DNA of 64,000 bases from contig NZ_CP092333.1 in assembly GCF_018595675.2 (NCBI RefSeq), positions 954,001 to 1,018,000 on the forward strand, given 5' to 3'. Numbering within the stretch: the first letter of the stretch is position 1; each line of letters opens with the position of its first letter. Made by a program: the position numbers and the translations under genes. Shown here one piece after another: positions 28,346 to 37,589 of the stretch. The notes beneath the pieces were generated by a model. That model was not told the DNA's origin. It worked only from the letters and a program-made list of their open reading frames with translations, and searched no databases. The stretch comes from Flavihumibacter fluvii. Its GTDB lineage: Bacteria > Bacteroidota > Bacteroidia > Chitinophagales > Chitinophagaceae.

Positions 28346-28468
28346 TCAGCAACTTGTAAGTCCCAATAACCAATACAAAACCAGGAACACCACAATGGTT
28401 CCCAGGCAACCACCGCCCCATCTATAGGCGCCATATCCGGCTAAAAGGGTTCTGAGCCAATCTTTCAT
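28346..28468 (-). CDS. 40-residue glycine-rich membrane peptide
   Basis: A short gene from ATG at 28468 to TGA at 28346. It encodes MKDWLRTLLAGYGAYRWGGG followed by CLGTIVVFLVLYWLLGLTSC. A basic N-terminus, a WGGGCLG hinge and one membrane helix make it a convincing small inner-membrane protein. Similar WGGGCLGT-type peptides occur, to my recollection, in other Bacteroidota genomes. It lies 45 bases upstream of the AsmA-like gene on the same strand. Function unknown. Confidence 0.65.
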   Translation of the reverse strand: MKDWLRTLLAGYGAYRWGGGCLGTIVVFLVLYWLLGLTSC

Positions 28469-28648
28469 AAAATAATTTTAGTTTATGTTAAAGTTCGATA
28501 GGGTATGGTGTAATGGGAGCACATCTTTGTAACCATGGTTAAAATATTCCCCATCTCTGTTAAATATAAAGCAATAGGAGCATAGCACAAGGCATAGGAA
28601 ATTGTATAGAATCAAGTATATTTAACGTTATATATAGTGTGTTAAGGT

Positions 28649-30970
28649 ATGAGTTATAAGCATCTGATTTTCCTTGCCAGTATTGTATGTGCTGTATTTT
28701 TGTTAGTTGCCTGTGTAAACCAACAAAATGATACAGCAGAAAATTTGCCTGCCACAGTTAGTTATAATTTCCATATCAGGCCGATCCTTTCAGATAAGTG
28801 TTTTAAATGCCATGGTCCGGACCAGAATAAACGGGAAGCCGGATTACGCCTGGATATTCCGGAATTCGCTTTTGCCCCGCTCCAGGAAACCAAAGGAGCA
28901 TTTGCAATTGTTCGGGGTAAACCAGATTCATCAGAATTATTCCGGCGTATTACATCCGAGGACCCTACGTATAAAATGCCCACGCCTGAATCACACCTGG
29001 GTTCCCTCACCTCCCATGAAATTGCTTTATTCAGGAAATGGATTGAAACCGGAGCCGAATATGAACCGCTTTGGTCCTTTGCAGAACCTGTCAAATCAGC
29101 TTTGCCATCAATAGGCGACAAATCCTGGGTTCGCAATGAAATAGATTATTTCATTGTTGAAAAACAAACCGAAAACGGATTGACGCATAGTCCGGAAGCT
29201 GATAAAGAAAGACTGTTAAAAAGGTTGTCTATAGATATTACTGGATTGCCACCTTCCGAAGATCGGATGAACCGATTTCTTTCAGACAAATCTCCCAATG
29301 CATATGAAAAGATGGTGGAGGAATTGATAAACCTTCCACAATATGGAGAAAAAATGGCCTTGCACTGGTTGGATGTGGGCAGGTATGCAGATAGTTATGG
29401 CTACCAGGATGATAATATCCGTACACAATGGGCCTGGCGCGATTGGGTGATCCATGCCTTCAATGAAAATATGCCTTATAATGATTTTATTACCTGGCAG
29501 ATAGCGGGTGATTTGATACCTGGCGCCACCAAAGAACAGGTTCTGGCGACGGCATTTTTCAGGAACCACAAATACACTGAAGAAGGAGGGGTAATTCCCG
29601 AAGAATACCGGATACAATATAACCTGGATAAAACCAGGACTTATAGTAAAGGTATCCTTGGTTTAACGATGGAGTGTGCCCAGTGCCATGACCATAAATA
29701 TGATCCCATTTCTCAGAAGGCCTATTTTGAAATGTTTGCTTTCTTTAACAATTCGAAGGAAGTAGGGTATGAAGGTGACGTTTCCATTTCCAAACCGGCA
29801 AAGACGCCTATACTTACTATAACGCATGATGAAATAAAAAATATCATGCCGTTCATTAATGCGCAGGATACCGGCTCAATGACTGTTTCAGTGATGGGGG
29901 ACCTGGACACTGTTCGGCCAACTTATATCCTTAACCGTGGCGTGTATGACCAGCCAACAACACTGGTTAAAGCGACTGCATTGGAAACCGTGATGCCATT
30001 TGATTCTGTGCAGCTGCCCAGGAACCGCCTTGGGCTGGCGAAATGGACGGTGAGTGAAAAGAACCCGTTGACTGCAAGGGTTTTTGTGAACCAGATCTGG
30101 CAGGAGATTTTTGGGCGGGGTCTTGTAAAAACTTCCGGTGATTTTGGTATGCAGGGAGATTTGCCTACACATCCGAAACTATTGGACTGGCTTGCCGTAG
30201 ATTTCATGGAAAATGGCTGGGATATTAAGCGCCTTATTAAAAAGATTGTGAGTTCAGCAACTTACCGCCAGTCGGCTGCAATCAGTAAGGAGGCGTTACA
30301 AAAAGACCCTGAAAACCTTTTCCTTTCACATGCGCCAAGGGTTCGATTAAAAGCAGAACTGGTTCGGGACCTTGTTTTATCATCCAGCGGATTATTGGTG
30401 CCAAAAATCGGAGGCCCCAGTGTAAAACCATACCAACCCAAGGGATTATGGGAAAGTGCTACTTCCGGTAGGGGCGTTTTAGCTACATATAAGCAGGATA
30501 CAGGTACGGCACTATATCGGCGCGGCATGTACACATTTATCAAATTGACCGTACCACCACCATCCATGGCTTTATTTGATGCCAGTAACCGCGACCAGTG
30601 TGAAGTGAAAAGAGGCCAGACCAACACACCATTACAGGCGCTGGCCATGATGAATGATCCTTATGTACTGGAGGCATCACGGGTATTTGCCCAGAAATTG
30701 ATTGCAGCTAGCCCAGATGCTCATGCGAATATTGCCGTTGCCTTCCGGAGGATACTTAGCAGGAGACCTTCACCGAAGGAAGTTGAATTATTGGAACAAT
30801 ATTATGAAGAACAGTTGGCCTCCTTTAAAGGAGGAAAGCTGGATGCATTAAAAACTATTCAGGTCGGTGAATATCCTTTGGATAAAAAGCTGGAAAAAAA
30901 CGAACTGGCAGCCCTGATGAAACTGATCAACCTGATCTATAACATGGAAGAAACTATCGTAAAAACATGA
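28649..30970 (+). CDS. PSCyt1/DUF1549/DUF1553 lipoprotein, first gene of operon
   Basis: A 773-residue protein of a family abundant in Planctomycetes and Verrucomicrobia. The leader ends in a lipobox LLVAC (Cys22). A PSCyt1 cytochrome-like domain (about residues 40-140) has a heme-c motif CFKCH (51-55). DUF1549 (about 165-375) includes RLLKRLSIDITGLPPSEDRM and a second CxxCH, CAQCH (343-347). DUF1553 (about 455-700) includes RVFVNQIWQEIFGRGLVKTSGD and FDASNRDQCEVKRGQTNTPLQ. It is probably an envelope redox protein acting on a polymer or glycan, but no member has a firm assignment known to me. It overlaps the next gene by 4 bases (ATGA). Confidence 0.92.
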   Translation: MSYKHLIFLASIVCAVFLLVACVNQQNDTAENLPATVSYNFHIRPILSDKCFKCHGPDQNKREAGLRLDIPEFAFAPLQETKGAFAIVRGKPDSSELFRRITSEDPTYKMPTPESHLGSLTSHEIALFRKWIETGAEYEPLWSFAEPVKSALPSIGDKSWVRNEIDYFIVEKQTENGLTHSPEADKERLLKRLSIDITGLPPSEDRMNRFLSDKSPNAYEKMVEELINLPQYGEKMALHWLDVGRYADSYGYQDDNIRTQWAWRDWVIHAFNENMPYNDFITWQIAGDLIPGATKEQVLATAFFRNHKYTEEGGVIPEEYRIQYNLDKTRTYSKGILGLTMECAQCHDHKYDPISQKAYFEMFAFFNNSKEVGYEGDVSISKPAKTPILTITHDEIKNIMPFINAQDTGSMTVSVMGDLDTVRPTYILNRGVYDQPTTLVKATALETVMPFDSVQLPRNRLGLAKWTVSEKNPLTARVFVNQIWQEIFGRGLVKTSGDFGMQGDLPTHPKLLDWLAVDFMENGWDIKRLIKKIVSSATYRQSAAISKEALQKDPENLFLSHAPRVRLKAELVRDLVLSSSGLLVPKIGGPSVKPYQPKGLWESATSGRGVLATYKQDTGTALYRRGMYTFIKLTVPPPSMALFDASNRDQCEVKRGQTNTPLQALAMMNDPYVLEASRVFAQKLIAASPDAHANIAVAFRRILSRRPSPKEVELLEQYYEEQLASFKGGKLDALKTIQVGEYPLDKKLEKNELAALMKLINLIYNMEETIVKT

Positions 30971-32424
30971 GCATGCAAAAAGAATTACTGCAACATCACC
31001 TCAATATGAACAGGCGTCGTTTCCTGTCGAAATTGAGCCTGGGTATTGGTAGTGTGGCATTAGGTTCATTGCTCATACCCGACCTGTTTACCGGAAAAGT
31101 GCAGGAAGAAGCCCTTTTGCAGCGCCTTCCCCATTTTGCGCCAAAGGCCAAGCGGATTATTTATCTCTTTCAGAATGGTGCACCCTCACAGCTGGAATTG
31201 TTTGATTACAAACCCATGCTTCGTGAAAAATTTGGCGAAGATTTACCGGCTTCCATACGTATGGGCCAGCGGCTGACCGGAATGACTGCAGACCAGAAGA
31301 AATTTCCAATGGCAGGATCCTTCTTCAACTTTTCCCAGTATGGTCAATCACGGGCATGGATCAGCGAAATTCTACCCCATACGGCCAGCGTAGTTGATGA
31401 CCTTTGTATTATTAAAAGCATCTATACCGAAGCCATCAACCATGATCCGGCTTTAACCTTTTTCCAAACTGGTGCACAAGTTGGTAACCGCCCCAGCATG
31501 GGCGCCTGGCTGAGTTATGGGTTGGGCAGTGAAAACCAGAACCTGCCCGCTTATTGTGTACTATTATCTAAGGGAAAGGGCAATGGGCAAGGTGTATATT
31601 CAAAACTCTGGACTAATGGTTTCCTGGATTCCATTCACCAGGGCGTTCAGTTCAGCAGTGGCGAGAACCCGGTACTATACCTCAATAATCCGGAGTCAGT
31701 GGATAAGGCCGATCGTCGTAAAATGCTCGACCAACTGGAAGGATTAAACGCAGAGAATTTCAAAACATTCGGTGATCCGGAGATCAATACTAAAGTACAG
31801 CAATATGAAATGGCCTACCGCATGCAGACAGCAGTACCAGAGGTAACAGACACCAGTAAGGAACCAGAATCGATCATCAAATTGTATGGGTCAGATTGCC
31901 TTGTGCCTGGCACGTATGCTGCAAATTGCCTGCTTGCACGTAAATTATCAGAGAACGGCGTACGGTTTGTACAACTTTATCACCAGGGCTGGGATGGTCA
32001 TGGAAATTTGCCAAATGAGATCCGAGGTCAATGTTTGGATACCGACCAGGCATCTGCAGCCTTGATCACTGATTTAAAACAAAGGGGAATGCTCGATGAA
32101 ACCCTGGTGATCTGGGGAGGTGAATTTGGTCGCACCAATTATTGCCAGGGAACATTAACCAAGGAAAATTATGGTCGTGATCACCATCCGCGTTGTTTTA
32201 CCATATGGATGGCTGGCGGTGGTGTTAAGCCTGGAGTATATGGTGAGACAGATGACTTTGGCTATAATATCACGGAGAATCCGGTTCATGTGCATGATTT
32301 CCATGCAACTGTTTTGCATCTTATGGGATTGAACCATGAAGAACTTACTTTTAAACACCTTGGCCGACGGTATCGCTTAACCGATGTTGCCGGTACCGTC
32401 GTAAAAGATATCATCAAAGCATAA
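30967..32424 (+). CDS. DUF1501 protein with twin-arginine-like leader
   Basis: A 485-residue member of DUF1501, an alkaline-phosphatase/sulfatase-like fold usually paired with DUF1553 proteins. The N-terminus has MNRRRFLSKLSLGIGSVALG, a twin-arginine-type signal. AKRIIYLFQNGAPSQLELFD, INHDPALTFFQTGAQVGNRPS, YHQGWDGHGNL and VIWGGEFGRTNYCQG are typical DUF1501 blocks with candidate metal-binding Asp and His residues. Enzymatic activity is unproven. It starts inside the stop codon region of the previous gene, so translation is coupled, and the propeller gene follows 9 bases later. Confidence 0.92.
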   Translation: MSMQKELLQHHLNMNRRRFLSKLSLGIGSVALGSLLIPDLFTGKVQEEALLQRLPHFAPKAKRIIYLFQNGAPSQLELFDYKPMLREKFGEDLPASIRMGQRLTGMTADQKKFPMAGSFFNFSQYGQSRAWISEILPHTASVVDDLCIIKSIYTEAINHDPALTFFQTGAQVGNRPSMGAWLSYGLGSENQNLPAYCVLLSKGKGNGQGVYSKLWTNGFLDSIHQGVQFSSGENPVLYLNNPESVDKADRRKMLDQLEGLNAENFKTFGDPEINTKVQQYEMAYRMQTAVPEVTDTSKEPESIIKLYGSDCLVPGTYAANCLLARKLSENGVRFVQLYHQGWDGHGNLPNEIRGQCLDTDQASAALITDLKQRGMLDETLVIWGGEFGRTNYCQGTLTKENYGRDHHPRCFTIWMAGGGVKPGVYGETDDFGYNITENPVHVHDFHATVLHLMGLNHEELTFKHLGRRYRLTDVAGTVVKDIIKA

Positions 32425-32433
32425 ACGAAAATT

Positions 32434-33459
32434 ATGGATCGCAGAGAATTTGTACGGAATAGCTCCCTGGCCATGGCTGGATTAATGGTTGGCCCGTTCG
32501 GATACGAGAATGGGGAAATTATTGGCCATGGAAATAAAAGGTATAAGCTGGATACCTTGTGGAGTCGGGCAGACGTCGCCAAAAACCCGGTGAATGACTG
32601 TCATGAAATGGTTCAGGACAGCAAGGGCAGGATTATTTTACTGACAAATGAAACCCGCAATAATATCCTGATTTATGATAAAAAAGGCAAGCTGCTGAAG
32701 TGGTGGGGGACTACATATCCAGGAGCGCACGGACTGACGTTATTTAACGAGAATGGCACTGAAGTATTATTTATTTGTGATAACAACCGGCACCAGGTAA
32801 TCAAAACAACACTTGATGGCCGTGAGTTGATGGTACTTGATTATCCTAAAGAAACCGGTCAGTATACAAAGGCTGAAGAATATGTACCAACAGAAACGGC
32901 TATCGCTCCCAATGGTGATATTTATGTTGCAGATGGTTATGGTAAAGATTTTATTATTTGGTATGATGCGAAGGGAAATTATAAAGGCTATTTCGGTGGA
33001 AGGGGAAAGGATGCTTCCAATCTCCTGAATGCCCATGGTATTGCTGTTGATGCAAGGGATCCCAGGCATCCTCATTTAATTGTGACCTCACGCCAGGAAA
33101 ATGCGTTTAAAAAGTACGATTTCAGTGGTGCGTACCTCGGCACAATTGCTATGCCTGGTGCATGGGTTTGCAGACCGGTAATAAAAGGTGATTACCTGTA
33201 TGCAGCAGTTTTGCAAACAAATGACAAGCAAGGCCAGGGTTCTGGATTTGTAACTATACTTGACAAAGAAAATAAAGTGGTTTCTAATCCAGGGGGAATC
33301 CAACCTGCCTACGAGAATAACGAGTTGCAGCAATTGTCGCAGGCAACAAAAAGCTTTGTATATCCGCACGATGTATGTGTAGATGATGAAGAAAATTTAT
33401 ATGTGGCGCAATGGAATTCCGGTAAAGTATATCCTTATAAATTATCTCCTGTAGTCTGA
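32434..33459 (+). CDS. Secreted NHL/6-bladed beta-propeller protein
   Basis: A 341-residue exported propeller. MDRREFVRNSSLAMAGLMVG is a twin-arginine-type leader. The body has repeated blades with NGDIYVADGYGKDFIIWYD, LNAHGIAVDARDPRHPHLI and YPHDVCVDDEENLYVAQWN, the pattern of NHL or 6-bladed beta-propellers, including peptidyl-amidating-lyase-like and sugar-lactonase-like members. It could bind or hydrolyse the product handled by its neighbours; no catalytic residues can be assigned. It overlaps the next gene by one base. Confidence 0.85.
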   Translation: MDRREFVRNSSLAMAGLMVGPFGYENGEIIGHGNKRYKLDTLWSRADVAKNPVNDCHEMVQDSKGRIILLTNETRNNILIYDKKGKLLKWWGTTYPGAHGLTLFNENGTEVLFICDNNRHQVIKTTLDGRELMVLDYPKETGQYTKAEEYVPTETAIAPNGDIYVADGYGKDFIIWYDAKGNYKGYFGGRGKDASNLLNAHGIAVDARDPRHPHLIVTSRQENAFKKYDFSGAYLGTIAMPGAWVCRPVIKGDYLYAAVLQTNDKQGQGSGFVTILDKENKVVSNPGGIQPAYENNELQQLSQATKSFVYPHDVCVDDEENLYVAQWNSGKVYPYKLSPVV

Positions 33460-35603
33460 TGCGATCCTGGAAAACGGTTTTTTTCAATACCATATTTGCT
33501 GGTAATTGCCTGCTTGTTTTTTTGCTTTTGGCAGAAGAACACATAATAATACCCCATTGGCTGCAGGTTGCAGGAAGAATGCATCCCCTTGTTTTGCATT
33601 TTCCATTGGTGCTGGTTTTTTTGTCTGCGATATGGGAGTTTTTCTTCAGTAGCAAACGACAGGATAACCTGTTTATTTCTATTGGCGATGGCTTGATGCT
33701 TATAACAGCATTTTGCACCATGATTACTGCAATCATGGGAATGTTGTTATCGCGGGAACCAGGTTATGATGCCGATGCCATCTGGGTACATAAATGTGGC
33801 GGTGTTACCATTTCCCTCCTGGTATTGGGTTGGTACAGCAGCCGGAATTACATCCGGCAACAAAATTACCGGTTACTCACTGCAGGTGCTGTTACTGTAT
33901 TGACCCTGATTGTTACCGGCCATGAAGGCGCCAGCATCACCCATGGGGAAAATTTCTTACTGGCACCTGTTACTAAAGAAGTGACCAGGCCGAAAGTTAA
34001 TATTGAAGATGCGAAATTATACGCTGACGTTATTCAACCTATTCTGGATGCAAAATGCCTGAGTTGCCATAACTCAAAAAAGGCAAAAGGTGATTTGATA
34101 ATGGAAACAGCCGCCGCTTTTTTTAAAGGCGGCAAAAATGGCAAATTATGGGATACAACCGCCAGTGACCTGGGTTTATTACTAAGTCGTATTCACCTGC
34201 CGCTGGATGATAAAAAACACATGCCTCCAAAAGGCAAATTGCAACTTACACCTGAAGAGGCGACCATCCTGGCGCTTTGGCTTCGATCAGGTGCGGATAC
34301 AACTGTACGGCTGATGGCGCTCAATCCTTCAGATAGCATAAGGGTATTAGCAGCCAGTCAATTTTCTGCAAGCAGTGATGAGGCTTATTCATTTCCTCCT
34401 GCTTCGGATGGAATGATTCGTTCCCTGAATAATTTTTACAGGCTTGTTGCACCGGTTGCGGCAGAATCCCCTGCTTTACAGGTCAGTTATTTTGGAGCTT
34501 TCCAATTCAAAGGCGAAGCAATAGAAGAATTGCTACCTGTTAAACAACAGGTTATTTCGATCTTATTGAATAAGATGCCTGTGGTTGACAATGACATGAA
34601 GGTAATTGCACAGTTTAAAGAGTTGCGTGATTTGAATCTATCCTTTACAAAAGTTAGTGATAGTGGCATCAATGCATTATTATCATTACCTAATCTGAAG
34701 CATTTATCTGTTTCAGGAACCAGGGTTACTGCTTCCGGCTTAAAAAGAGTTGCAGCAATTAAAAGCCTGAAACAATTGTACTGCTGGAGTACTGATGTTT
34801 CTGATGAAGACCTGGTAAGCATTAGAAAAGAATTTCCATTATTGAATATTGAAAATGGATTTACAGGTGATTCTATTACAATTCAATTGAACCCGCCAAT
34901 AATAGATAACGAGGAATCCATAATTGAGGGATCGGTACCGCTGCGAATAAAACATTTTGTAAAAGGCGTGGAGATCAGGTATACAATAGATGGGAAGGAA
35001 CCAGATAGCATTGATGCATTGATATACGATAGTAAAGTTCAGGTCAGTGATGCCGTTACTATAAAAGCGAGGGCCTTTAAAAAGGGTTGGATCAGCAGTG
35101 AGACCTCGTCCCGCTTGTTTTATAAAAAAGGTTTTGCACCCGACTCAATGCGGTTATCAAATGCGCCAGACTCCGCTTATAGGGGGAAAGGTGCCCAGAC
35201 TTTATTTGATGGTATTAAAGGGGATAATAATTTCCGTTCTGGTTTGTGGCTTGGATTTCGGCAGAAACCGATGGATCTGGAGGTGTATTTTAATGCACCC
35301 CGGCAGGTTAGTTCAGTGATGGTAAGCGGGCTGGTAGACATTGGTGGTTATCTCATGCCGCCGGAACAGATTCAGGTATGGGGGGGCAATGCCGGTGAGT
35401 CACTCCGTTTATTGTCAATGTTGAAACCAAAGCAACCCAGCAAAGATTCGTCAGCTTACCAGGCCTCATATGTAGTTAATTTTAATCCGGTTCGATTGAC
35501 ACATATCCGGTTGCTCATAAAACCTGTAAATGCCTTGCCCAAATGGCATAATGGTAAAGGCGAAAAAGGATGGTTATTTACAGATGAGATTTTTATCCGG
35601 TAA
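33459..35603 (+). CDS. Membrane c-type cytochrome with LRR and chitobiase-like domains
   Basis: A 714-residue multidomain protein. Four to five membrane helices (about residues 5-155) include a DUF2231-like GRMHPLVLHFPLVLVF with possible heme-ligand histidines. A PSCyt1 cytochrome domain (about 180-285) has heme motif CLSCH (200-204) and MPPKGKLQLTPEE. A leucine-rich segment follows (about 365-455, LKHLSVSGTRVTASGLKRVA), then a chitobiase C-terminal-like Ig domain (IRYTIDGKEPDS, about 500-550) and a discoidin-like C-terminus. The combination suggests electron transfer coupled to binding of a carbohydrate polymer. It lies in the centre of the five-gene operon. Confidence 0.88.
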   Translation: MRSWKTVFFNTIFAGNCLLVFLLLAEEHIIIPHWLQVAGRMHPLVLHFPLVLVFLSAIWEFFFSSKRQDNLFISIGDGLMLITAFCTMITAIMGMLLSREPGYDADAIWVHKCGGVTISLLVLGWYSSRNYIRQQNYRLLTAGAVTVLTLIVTGHEGASITHGENFLLAPVTKEVTRPKVNIEDAKLYADVIQPILDAKCLSCHNSKKAKGDLIMETAAAFFKGGKNGKLWDTTASDLGLLLSRIHLPLDDKKHMPPKGKLQLTPEEATILALWLRSGADTTVRLMALNPSDSIRVLAASQFSASSDEAYSFPPASDGMIRSLNNFYRLVAPVAAESPALQVSYFGAFQFKGEAIEELLPVKQQVISILLNKMPVVDNDMKVIAQFKELRDLNLSFTKVSDSGINALLSLPNLKHLSVSGTRVTASGLKRVAAIKSLKQLYCWSTDVSDEDLVSIRKEFPLLNIENGFTGDSITIQLNPPIIDNEESIIEGSVPLRIKHFVKGVEIRYTIDGKEPDSIDALIYDSKVQVSDAVTIKARAFKKGWISSETSSRLFYKKGFAPDSMRLSNAPDSAYRGKGAQTLFDGIKGDNNFRSGLWLGFRQKPMDLEVYFNAPRQVSSVMVSGLVDIGGYLMPPEQIQVWGGNAGESLRLLSMLKPKQPSKDSSAYQASYVVNFNPVRLTHIRLLIKPVNALPKWHNGKGEKGWLFTDEIFIR

Positions 35604-35635
35604 AATGTTTGCATTGACCACTAATCCTTTTTAAG

Positions 35636-36367
35636 ATGAAACATATCGTATTCCTTTTCATTTCTGGCATCCTGAGTATTGGCAGTAACGCCCAGGACAA
35701 TTCCTTATCCACACAACAAAAGAAGGATGGCTGGGTGAGGTTATTTGATGGTAAAAGTACAGCAGGATGGAAGGGGGCATTTTTGCCTGAATTCCCTTCA
35801 AAGGGCTGGCAGGTGGCAGATGGCCAGTTGATGGTTGAACCATCTGAGGGGAAAGAGTCGGTAAATGGTGGTGATATAGTTACAGTAAATTCGTATGGAA
35901 ATTTTGAATTGCTCGTTGATTTTAAGTTAACGGAAGGGGCAAATAGCGGCATCAAATATTTTGTAGATCCCGCACAGCCGGTACCTTCAAATCCGCGATC
36001 CGCGATAGGTCTTGAATACCAGGTCCTGGATGATGCCCGTCATCCGGATGCGGTATTGGGCCGTGATGGAAACAGAACGCTGGGTTCATTATACGACCTT
36101 ATAGCTGCCCCAAAAGATAAACCACTTAATCCTGTAGGACAATGGAATACTGCCAGAATCATATCGAAGAATAATCATATAGAACATTGGCTAAACGGGA
36201 GAAAAATACTGTCTTATGATCGTGACAGTGAAGAATTCCGGAAACTGGTCGCGATCAGTAAATACAAGGATATTACCGGATTTGGAATGGTAAAGGAAGG
36301 AAGGATTTTATTACAGGATCATGGCAACAGGGTGTACTTCAAGAATATCTACATCAGGAATTTGTAA
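35636..36367 (+). CDS. DUF1080 (3-keto-disaccharide hydrolase-like) protein
   Basis: A 243-residue secreted concanavalin-like protein. The signal peptide ends GSNAQ. GWVRLFDGKSTAGWKG, FELLVDFKLTEGANSGIKYF and IGLEYQVLDDARHPDA are the DUF1080 signature blocks. Members have been described as 3-keto-glycoside hydrolases/lyases, which cleave sugars after oxidation at C3. That fits an operon with cytochrome-type redox proteins, though no glucoside-3-dehydrogenase gene is present here. It ends the operon, 32 bases after the cytochrome gene. Confidence 0.92.
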   Translation: MKHIVFLFISGILSIGSNAQDNSLSTQQKKDGWVRLFDGKSTAGWKGAFLPEFPSKGWQVADGQLMVEPSEGKESVNGGDIVTVNSYGNFELLVDFKLTEGANSGIKYFVDPAQPVPSNPRSAIGLEYQVLDDARHPDAVLGRDGNRTLGSLYDLIAAPKDKPLNPVGQWNTARIISKNNHIEHWLNGRKILSYDRDSEEFRKLVAISKYKDITGFGMVKEGRILLQDHGNRVYFKNIYIRNL

Positions 36368-36520
36368 AACCCGCTAAAAAAAACCGGGAACATTTCTGTA
36401 CCCGGTTCTGTGGCTGGTAAGCGAAAAGCAGTAAGATCTGGTCACTAAATTGGCATTTAAGCCTTAATGTGATGTTAGACATAGCCAAGAGTCCTTGTGC
36501 TGCATAATCATAAATTATTT

Positions 36521-37537
36521 TTATACCGTCATTAGGCTGCATCCCCTGATATCGGAATTGTCTATTCTTCCAAGTACTTCAAATCCGCCATCAGGGTACA
36601 TTTTACCCATATCATCTGTGGCAATGAAGCAGCAGGAATCGAGGTTGGCCAGGTCAATCACATTGATCGCACCATTTTTTGCCCGTCCGGTATCTTCTGG
36701 AGGGGAATACCCTGAACGTGGAAGGATGGCCAGGGGGTCGTCTTCCTCGCGGAGCAGGATTTTCATCCAGGGTGGCGTATAGAAATGGCCATTATCGCCG
36801 GCATAAGCCTGCGACAGCAGTTCGGTCATGCCATATTCGGAATGAATAGGGGGATGGCCGAAAGCTTTAGCCAGAATTTCATGGAGTTCAACCCTTGTGA
36901 TCTCTTTCCTGCGACCCTTCATTCCACCAGTTTCCATAATTGTGGTATGCCGAAGTTCCATGGGGAACAATTCAGCAAAATCAAGCAGGGCAAAAGTTAC
37001 CCCGATCAGTAATACCTTCTGTCCTGCCAGCTCAAGGGTGGTCAGGGTGTTTTCCAGGCGGTCGAAGTCGTACAGGTAAAATCCGCTTTGGGAATGACCA
37101 GATAAGCGTATCAGGTCGTCAACCATCACCACCAGGGAAGAGTGCTGCCGTTCAAGGTAAGAAGGCAGAAGTCCAATTATGCACCAATCTGATGGATTTC
37201 CATAAAACAGGTTGAACCCGCCTATAAAACTCTTTCTGTAAAGTTCCATTGTTCGTAAGTAATGGCGGCTGTTCATTGTTCCCGTGGTTCCACTGCTTTC
37301 AAACCAGGTTTCAGGGGAATATTGACCAGTTACTACCTGGTGCGATTTGAAAAACCGGATCGGCAGGAAAGGCAGGTCCGTAAGTTCTTGTACCTTTTCA
37401 GGACTGCGGTGGACTGCCTGGCAAAAATCCCGGTACAACGTGTTTTGCTCGTATTGGTAGCGGAATACATCCAGGATAAGCTCGTTGGTCAGGTTTTCAG
37501 CCGGACCGAAAATTTTATGAATCAATTCGCTTCTCAT
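36521..37537 (-). CDS. LuxE-like acyl-protein synthetase/acyl-activating protein
   Basis: A 338-residue protein of the LuxE family (adenylate-forming, PF04443-like). ESSGTTGTMNSRHYL is the nucleotide-binding loop, METGGMKGRRKEITR and IHSEYGMTELLSQAY are the next two conserved blocks, and FIATDDMGKMYPDG is near the C-terminus. It probably activates a fatty acid or carboxylate, but no LuxC/LuxD partners lie nearby. The ATG at 37537 is preferred because a longer frame (to 37612) would overlap the divergent lipoprotein gene and carries no conserved sequence. Confidence 0.83.
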   Translation of the reverse strand: MRSELIHKIFGPAENLTNELILDVFRYQYEQNTLYRDFCQAVHRSPEKVQELTDLPFLPIRFFKSHQVVTGQYSPETWFESSGTTGTMNSRHYLRTMELYRKSFIGGFNLFYGNPSDWCIIGLLPSYLERQHSSLVVMVDDLIRLSGHSQSGFYLYDFDRLENTLTTLELAGQKVLLIGVTFALLDFAELFPMELRHTTIMETGGMKGRRKEITRVELHEILAKAFGHPPIHSEYGMTELLSQAYAGDNGHFYTPPWMKILLREEDDPLAILPRSGYSPPEDTGRAKNGAINVIDLANLDSCCFIATDDMGKMYPDGGFEVLGRIDNSDIRGCSLMTV

Positions 37538-37589
37538 GTTAGGATAATCAACGGGTTGTTGATAAATTCGTTCACAAGATAGATCGTAT

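Noticed and set aside
36382-36407. Terminator after the DUF1080 gene
   Set aside because: AACCGGG/CCCGGTT forms a 7-bp stem, but the loop is 12 bases and no T-run follows, so it is too weak to call.
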